Source: an uncultured Porphyromonadaceae bacterium (GTDB taxonomy: Bacteria > Bacteroidota > Bacteroidia > Bacteroidales > Muribaculaceae). From it: a DNA stretch of 45,843 bases. The translations under genes and the position numbers were made by a program. Below the pieces are notes generated by a model. That model had not been told where the DNA came from. It saw only the letters and a list, made by a program, of their open reading frames with translations, and made no database searches. This document shows, one piece after another, positions 42,534-45,843 of the stretch (the stretch's first letter is position 1; each line of letters starts with the position of its first letter). The DNA is taken from assembly GCA_947573485.1 (NCBI GenBank), contig CANPGB010000025.1:1-45843 (forward strand), written 5' to 3'.

Positions 42534-43376
42534 ATGGGCACCAGTAGTCTTATAAAAATAGATGTAGGAGCAGTGCTACGGTCACGTCTGGGGCGTAAGG
42601 CGCGGTATGTGCCGGGCTTCGCTGTTCGGTGGCTGGAGCGGCTTATCTGCCAGGATGAGCTCAATGCGCTGCTTGAGTCGAATTATCCGAGGCGAGGCGC
42701 CGAGTTTTGCCGCGGAGTGCTGAGCGACCTTAATCTGCGGCTCGATGTGCGTCATGGCGAGCGTATGCCCGATGACGGGCGCGTTATCGTGGTGTCGAAT
42801 CATCCGCTCGGGGGCCTCGACGGCATTGCCATGATAGCGTGGCTCTCGGAGCGCTATCCGGGGCTGCCGGTGCACTTTGTGGTGAACGACCTGCTTATGG
42901 CTGTGGAGCCGTTGCGCGATTGTTTTGTGCCGGTAAACAAGCACGGCGCGCAGAGCCGCGACTATGCGCGGAAGCTCGATGAGGTGCTCGCGGGCCCGGG
43001 TCCGGTGGTGATATATCCGGCGGGACTGGTGTCGCGCCTTGGCGACGACGGTCGCGTTGCCGACCTTGAGTGGCGTAAAATGGCTTTTATAAAGGCAGTG
43101 GAGACGCGGCGCGATATTGTGCCGGTGCATTTTGCGGGCGCCAATTCGCCGTCGTTCTACCGCTGGGCGCGCCGCAGGCTAAGAGCGGGGTTGAAATTCA
43201 ACTATGAAATGGTGCTTTTGCCGCGCGAGCTTGTGCGCAGCCGCGACAAGACTTTCACTCTCACCGTTGGCGAGCCTGTGTCGTGGCAGACGATAGCTTC
43301 GGGCAAGGCTGCCGAGATAGCGCGTGCGCTGCGCGAACTTGTATATTCTCTTGAAAAATCTCCTTCAGAATCATGA
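42534..43376 (+). CDS. glsA: PlsC-like O-acyltransferase, GlsA-type
   Basis: A 280-aa membrane-associated acyltransferase of the lysophospholipid acyltransferase (PlsC) superfamily. The acyl-acceptor motif reads SNHPLGGLDG at 88-97, with H90 and D96 five residues apart in place of the usual four; the FVPVNKHG and VIYPAGLVSR segments match later motifs. The next gene encodes a GNAT/hemolysin-like acyltransferase and overlaps by ATGA. This pairing matches the Bacteroides glycine-lipid genes, in which GlsB N-acylates glycine and GlsA adds the second acyl chain by O-acylation. The assignment rests on gene order and motifs; an ornithine-lipid or phospholipid role cannot be excluded. Confidence 0.75.
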   Translation: MGTSSLIKIDVGAVLRSRLGRKARYVPGFAVRWLERLICQDELNALLESNYPRRGAEFCRGVLSDLNLRLDVRHGERMPDDGRVIVVSNHPLGGLDGIAMIAWLSERYPGLPVHFVVNDLLMAVEPLRDCFVPVNKHGAQSRDYARKLDEVLAGPGPVVIYPAGLVSRLGDDGRVADLEWRKMAFIKAVETRRDIVPVHFAGANSPSFYRWARRRLRAGLKFNYEMVLLPRELVRSRDKTFTLTVGEPVSWQTIASGKAAEIARALRELVYSLEKSPSES

Positions 43377-44311
43377 CTGAACCGATTATATCTCCTGTAG
43401 ACCTTGAGTTGATTGAGGCCGAACTGACGCCTGAGCGCTTTCTGCGCACTACCAACAAGGGCGGCAATGAGCTTTATGTAGTGGATGCGCATAATTCGCC
43501 GAACACGATGCGTGAGCTCGGGCGCCTGCGCGAGATTGCTTTCCGCATGGCGGGTGGCGGCACGGGGCTGTCGCTCGACATCGACCGCTTCGACACTATG
43601 GATGTGCCTTGCAAGCAGCTTATTGTGTGGGACCCTGAGAGCAAGCTTATTCTCGGCGGCTACCGTTTTATTCTGGGCCGCGACATCAAGGTTGAGGACG
43701 GTGTGCCCGATATTGCCACGGCGCATCTTTTCGGCTTCTCGGAGAAGTTTATCCGCGATTATCTGCCTTATACGATAGAGCTCGGGCGCTCGTTTGTGCG
43801 GCCTGAGTACCAGTCGTCGCGCGCGGGAGCGAAGGCTCTCTATGCGCTCGACAACCTGTGGGACGGCCTTGGCTCGCTCACGGTGCTGAACCCCGAGATA
43901 AAGTATCTCTTCGGCAAGGTTACGATGTACCCCGGCTATCTGGCGAGCTGCCGCAACCTTATACTGCACTTCCTGCACAAGTATTTCCCTGACCCCGACC
44001 GCCTTGTGTGGCCGCTGCACCCGCTGGAGACCGAGGCCGACACTGCGGCGCTCGACGCCACTCTCTGCGGTGGCGACTTCAAGAGCGACCTGCGGATTCT
44101 CAACGCCGAGGTGCGCGCGCACGGCCTTACGGTGCCTCCGCTGGTGCATGCGTATATGAGTCTGTCGCCCACGATGCGCATGTTCGGCACGGCTATCAAC
44201 GATGAGTTCGGCGATGTTGAGGAGAGTGGTATTCTCCTTACGATAGCCGATATTTTCGAGGAGAAGAAGCAGCGGCATATCGAGTCGTTCAAGCAACAGA
44301 ATTCCAAGTAG
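43373..44311 (+). CDS. glsB: GNAT-fold N-acyltransferase, GlsB/OlsB-type
   Basis: A 312-aa protein of the family known as hemolysin-like or OlsB-like acyltransferases (COG3176, GNAT fold). Seen: an N-terminal region with EIAFRMAGGGTG (about 52-63) and DIDRFDTMD, then LIVWDPESKLILGGYRFILG, TIELGRSFVRPEYQSS (about 139-155) as the acyl-donor core, and a C-terminal extension with PLVHAYMSLSPTMRMFGTAIN. In Bacteroides the homologue makes N-acylglycine, the first step of glycine lipids. Start and upstream stop overlap by four bases, so translation is coupled to glsA. Confidence 0.78.
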   Translation: MTEPIISPVDLELIEAELTPERFLRTTNKGGNELYVVDAHNSPNTMRELGRLREIAFRMAGGGTGLSLDIDRFDTMDVPCKQLIVWDPESKLILGGYRFILGRDIKVEDGVPDIATAHLFGFSEKFIRDYLPYTIELGRSFVRPEYQSSRAGAKALYALDNLWDGLGSLTVLNPEIKYLFGKVTMYPGYLASCRNLILHFLHKYFPDPDRLVWPLHPLETEADTAALDATLCGGDFKSDLRILNAEVRAHGLTVPPLVHAYMSLSPTMRMFGTAINDEFGDVEESGILLTIADIFEEKKQRHIESFKQQNSK

Positions 44312-44333
44312 TACAATCAAATATATACTTTCA

Positions 44334-45686
44334 ATGTCTCTTACCGCTATTTCGCCCGTCGACGGCCGCTACCGCTCGAAGACCGAGGCTCTTGCACCTT
44401 ATTTCTCAGAGTACGCCACTATCCGCTACCGCGTGAAAGTGGAGGTTGAGTATTTTATAGCTCTCTCGCATGCGGGTCTGCCGCAGCTGGCACCTCTCGA
44501 CGCCGCGACTGCCGCTGCTCTGCGCGCTATCTATTCGCCCGACCGCTTCACCGTTGCCGAGGCTCAGAAGGTGAAGGATATAGAGAGTGTCACCAACCAC
44601 GATGTGAAGGCGGTGGAATACTACCTCAAGGAGCAGTTCGACGCTCTCGGCCTTTCGTCGATAAAGGAGTTTATCCACTTCGGCCTTACATCGCAGGATA
44701 TCAACAACACGGCTTTCCCGATGATGATAGGCGACTCGCTGCGCGACGTGATTATCCCTGCTTTCGAGGGGCTCATAGCCACTCTCGACGGCCTCGCTCA
44801 TGAGTATGCGGGGGTTGCCATGCTCGCCAAGACTCACGGGCAGCCTGCGTCGCCCACGACGCTCGGCAAGGAGCTGTATGTGTTTGTCTACCGTCTGCAG
44901 AAGCAGCTCGAGAGCCTGCGCGCCGTGCCCCTCTCGGCGAAGTTCGGCGGCGCCACGGGCAACTTCAACGCCCATCGTGTGGCTTACCGCCATATCGACT
45001 GGCGCGCTTTCGGCGAGAAGTTCCTGCGCGAGAACCTGGGGCTTGAGCGTGAGGCTTTTACGACTCAGATTTCCAACTACGACAATCTCGCGGCGCTCTT
45101 CGACGCACTCCGCCGCATGAGCACTATAATAATCGACCTCGACCGCGATGTGTGGCAGTATATATCGATGAACTACTTCAAGCAGCGCATCAAGGCGGGT
45201 GAAGTGGGCTCGTCGGCCATGCCTCACAAGGTGAATCCTATCGACTTCGAGAACTCGGAGGGCAACCTCGGTGTTGCCGACGCTCTCCTTGGGCACCTCG
45301 CCACGAAGCTGCCGATCTCGCGCCTGCAGCGCGACCTCACCGACTCGACGGTGCTCCGCAATGTGGGCATGCCTCTGGCGCATATCCTCATCGCCGTGCA
45401 GTCGACTCTCAAAGGTCTGGGCAAACTTATCCTCAACCGTGAGGCTATCGACGCTGACCTCGACGGCTGCTGGAGTGTGGTGGCTGAGGCTATACAGACT
45501 GTGCTGCGCCGCGAGGCTTACCCCAACCCCTATGAGGCGCTCAAGGCTCTCACCCGCACCAATGCGAAGGTCGACGGCGCCGCTATAGCCGCCTTTATCG
45601 ATGGCCTCGAGGGTATATCCGACGAGGTGCGCGCCGAGCTGCACGCTATAAGTCCCTCGAACTACGTGGGCTACACTGTGGAGTAA
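44334..45686 (+). CDS. purB: Adenylosuccinate lyase
   Basis: A 450-aa cytoplasmic homotetrameric lyase of the fumarase/aspartase superfamily. It cleaves SAICAR and adenylosuccinate to release fumarate in purine synthesis. Seen: SPVDGRYRSKT (7-17), HFGLTSQDINNTA (about 120-132), AKTHGQPASPTTLGKE (about 166-181) and the superfamily signature GSSAMPHKVNPID (about 290-302). The length and the N-terminal PVDGRY match the PurB type found in E. coli. It follows glsB by 22 bases and may share its transcript. Confidence 0.95.
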   Translation: MSLTAISPVDGRYRSKTEALAPYFSEYATIRYRVKVEVEYFIALSHAGLPQLAPLDAATAAALRAIYSPDRFTVAEAQKVKDIESVTNHDVKAVEYYLKEQFDALGLSSIKEFIHFGLTSQDINNTAFPMMIGDSLRDVIIPAFEGLIATLDGLAHEYAGVAMLAKTHGQPASPTTLGKELYVFVYRLQKQLESLRAVPLSAKFGGATGNFNAHRVAYRHIDWRAFGEKFLRENLGLEREAFTTQISNYDNLAALFDALRRMSTIIIDLDRDVWQYISMNYFKQRIKAGEVGSSAMPHKVNPIDFENSEGNLGVADALLGHLATKLPISRLQRDLTDSTVLRNVGMPLAHILIAVQSTLKGLGKLILNREAIDADLDGCWSVVAEAIQTVLRREAYPNPYEALKALTRTNAKVDGAAIAAFIDGLEGISDEVRAELHAISPSNYVGYTVE

Positions 45687-45712
45687 GGGGCGTGTAAGCA
45701 CCCGGGGGCGCA

Positions 45713-45736
45713 CGAGGCGTGCGTCGCTACGCCTCG
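45713..45736 (+). terminator. Hairpin after purB
   Basis: CGAGGCGT (45713-45720) pairs with ACGCCTCG (45729-45736) over an eight-base loop, 27 bases after the purB stop. No T run follows, so it is a weak terminator candidate only. Confidence 0.35.
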
Positions 45737-45760
45737 CGAAAGGTTAACGTAGGTTAAAGA

Positions 45761-45792
45761 TTTGGAGACTCGAAAAAAAGTTTCTAATTTTG
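45761..45792 (+). promoter_or_regulatory. Promoter of initiator tRNA-Met
   Basis: TTTG (45761-45764), a 20-base spacer, TAATTTTG (45785-45792), both exact, about 14 bases before the 5' end of the tRNA. This is a good reference for the promoter form used across the window. Confidence 0.82.
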
Positions 45793-45806
45793 CACCACGA
45801 AAACAT

Positions 45807-45843
45807 CGCGGGGTGGAGCAGTGGTAGCTCGTTGGGCTCATAA
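45807..45843 (+). tRNA. Initiator tRNA-fMet(CAT), 5' part only
   Basis: The gene begins CGCGGGG (45807-45813, 5' acceptor strand with the unpaired C1 of initiators), has the D arm GAGC/GCTC, the three G:C-type stem bases GGG before the anticodon loop, and anticodon CAT at 45839-45841. It is cut by the window edge after the anticodon loop. Confidence 0.9.

Noticed and set aside
44406-45713. 435-codon reverse open frame opposite purB
   Set aside because: Fully antisense to a well-recognised enzyme; Arg/His-rich composition and no domain.

Overview
The window looks like a chromosomal segment of a gut-type Bacteroidales bacterium, most likely Muribaculaceae or a close relative. The reasons are a SusC/SusD pair, a PorW/SprE-type lipoprotein, a DUF4919-like protein, a glycine-lipid acyltransferase pair, high GC for the order, and repeated promoters of the Bacteroidota form TTTG-N19-21-TAnnTTTG. 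The family assignment is inferred from gene content and base composition, not from a marker gene. The edges cut two tRNA genes: tRNA-Asn at the left and initiator tRNA-Met at the right.

From the left (0-5 kb): an FKBP-type prolyl isomerase starts just behind the tRNA-Asn terminator. It converges on an AspT/YidE-type transporter with RCK_C domains. A tiny His-rich lipoprotein follows, then a three-gene forward set (small membrane protein, DUF4919-like protein, unknown 322-aa protein).

From 5 to 18 kb nearly everything is on the minus strand. The order, read in transcription direction, is a YbdG-type mechanosensitive channel with its own terminator; then from a clear promoter RelA/SpoT, a PgpH-type c-di-AMP phosphodiesterase, PorW/SprE, a PBP4-type DacB, an acidic unknown protein, RsmI and a coiled-coil lipoprotein. 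The rsh and pgpH genes overlap by one base, which puts (p)ppGpp and probable c-di-AMP metabolism in one transcript.

From 17.8 to 21.4 kb is an accessory islet. An AT-richer two-gene segment is bracketed by two similar ~135-bp composite palindromic repeats. It encodes a C10-type papain-fold lipoprotein that has lost both catalytic residues and a BACON-like lipoprotein. Beside it is an unrecognised forward gene. A further copy of the repeat lies at 4.8 kb.

From 21.4 to 32.1 kb is a tightly packed minus-strand operon of nine genes (55-aa membrane protein, dxs, trkA, trkH, yraN, aminopeptidase P, gamma-carbonic anhydrase, lysC, ABC-F ATPase). It runs from a strong promoter to a 13-bp-stem terminator. 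The promoter interlocks with a divergent promoter for a secreted MINPP-like histidine phosphatase.

From 33.4 to 37 kb, a promoter and a long structured leader precede a small unknown gene, which converges on an outer-membrane-protein/tsaD/cinA operon. From 37 to 42.5 kb is a SusC/SusD pair with a ~290-base leader that holds a 42-codon upstream reading frame; no glycoside hydrolase is attached. From 42.5 to 45.8 kb lie the glycine-lipid-type glsA/glsB pair (4-base overlap), purB, and the promoter and start of the initiator tRNA gene.

The most unusual items are the dead C10 peptidase in a repeat-bracketed cassette, the dispersed palindromic repeat family, the structured leader at 33.5 kb, the interlocked divergent promoters at 32.1 kb, and the one-sided ABC-F ATPase.
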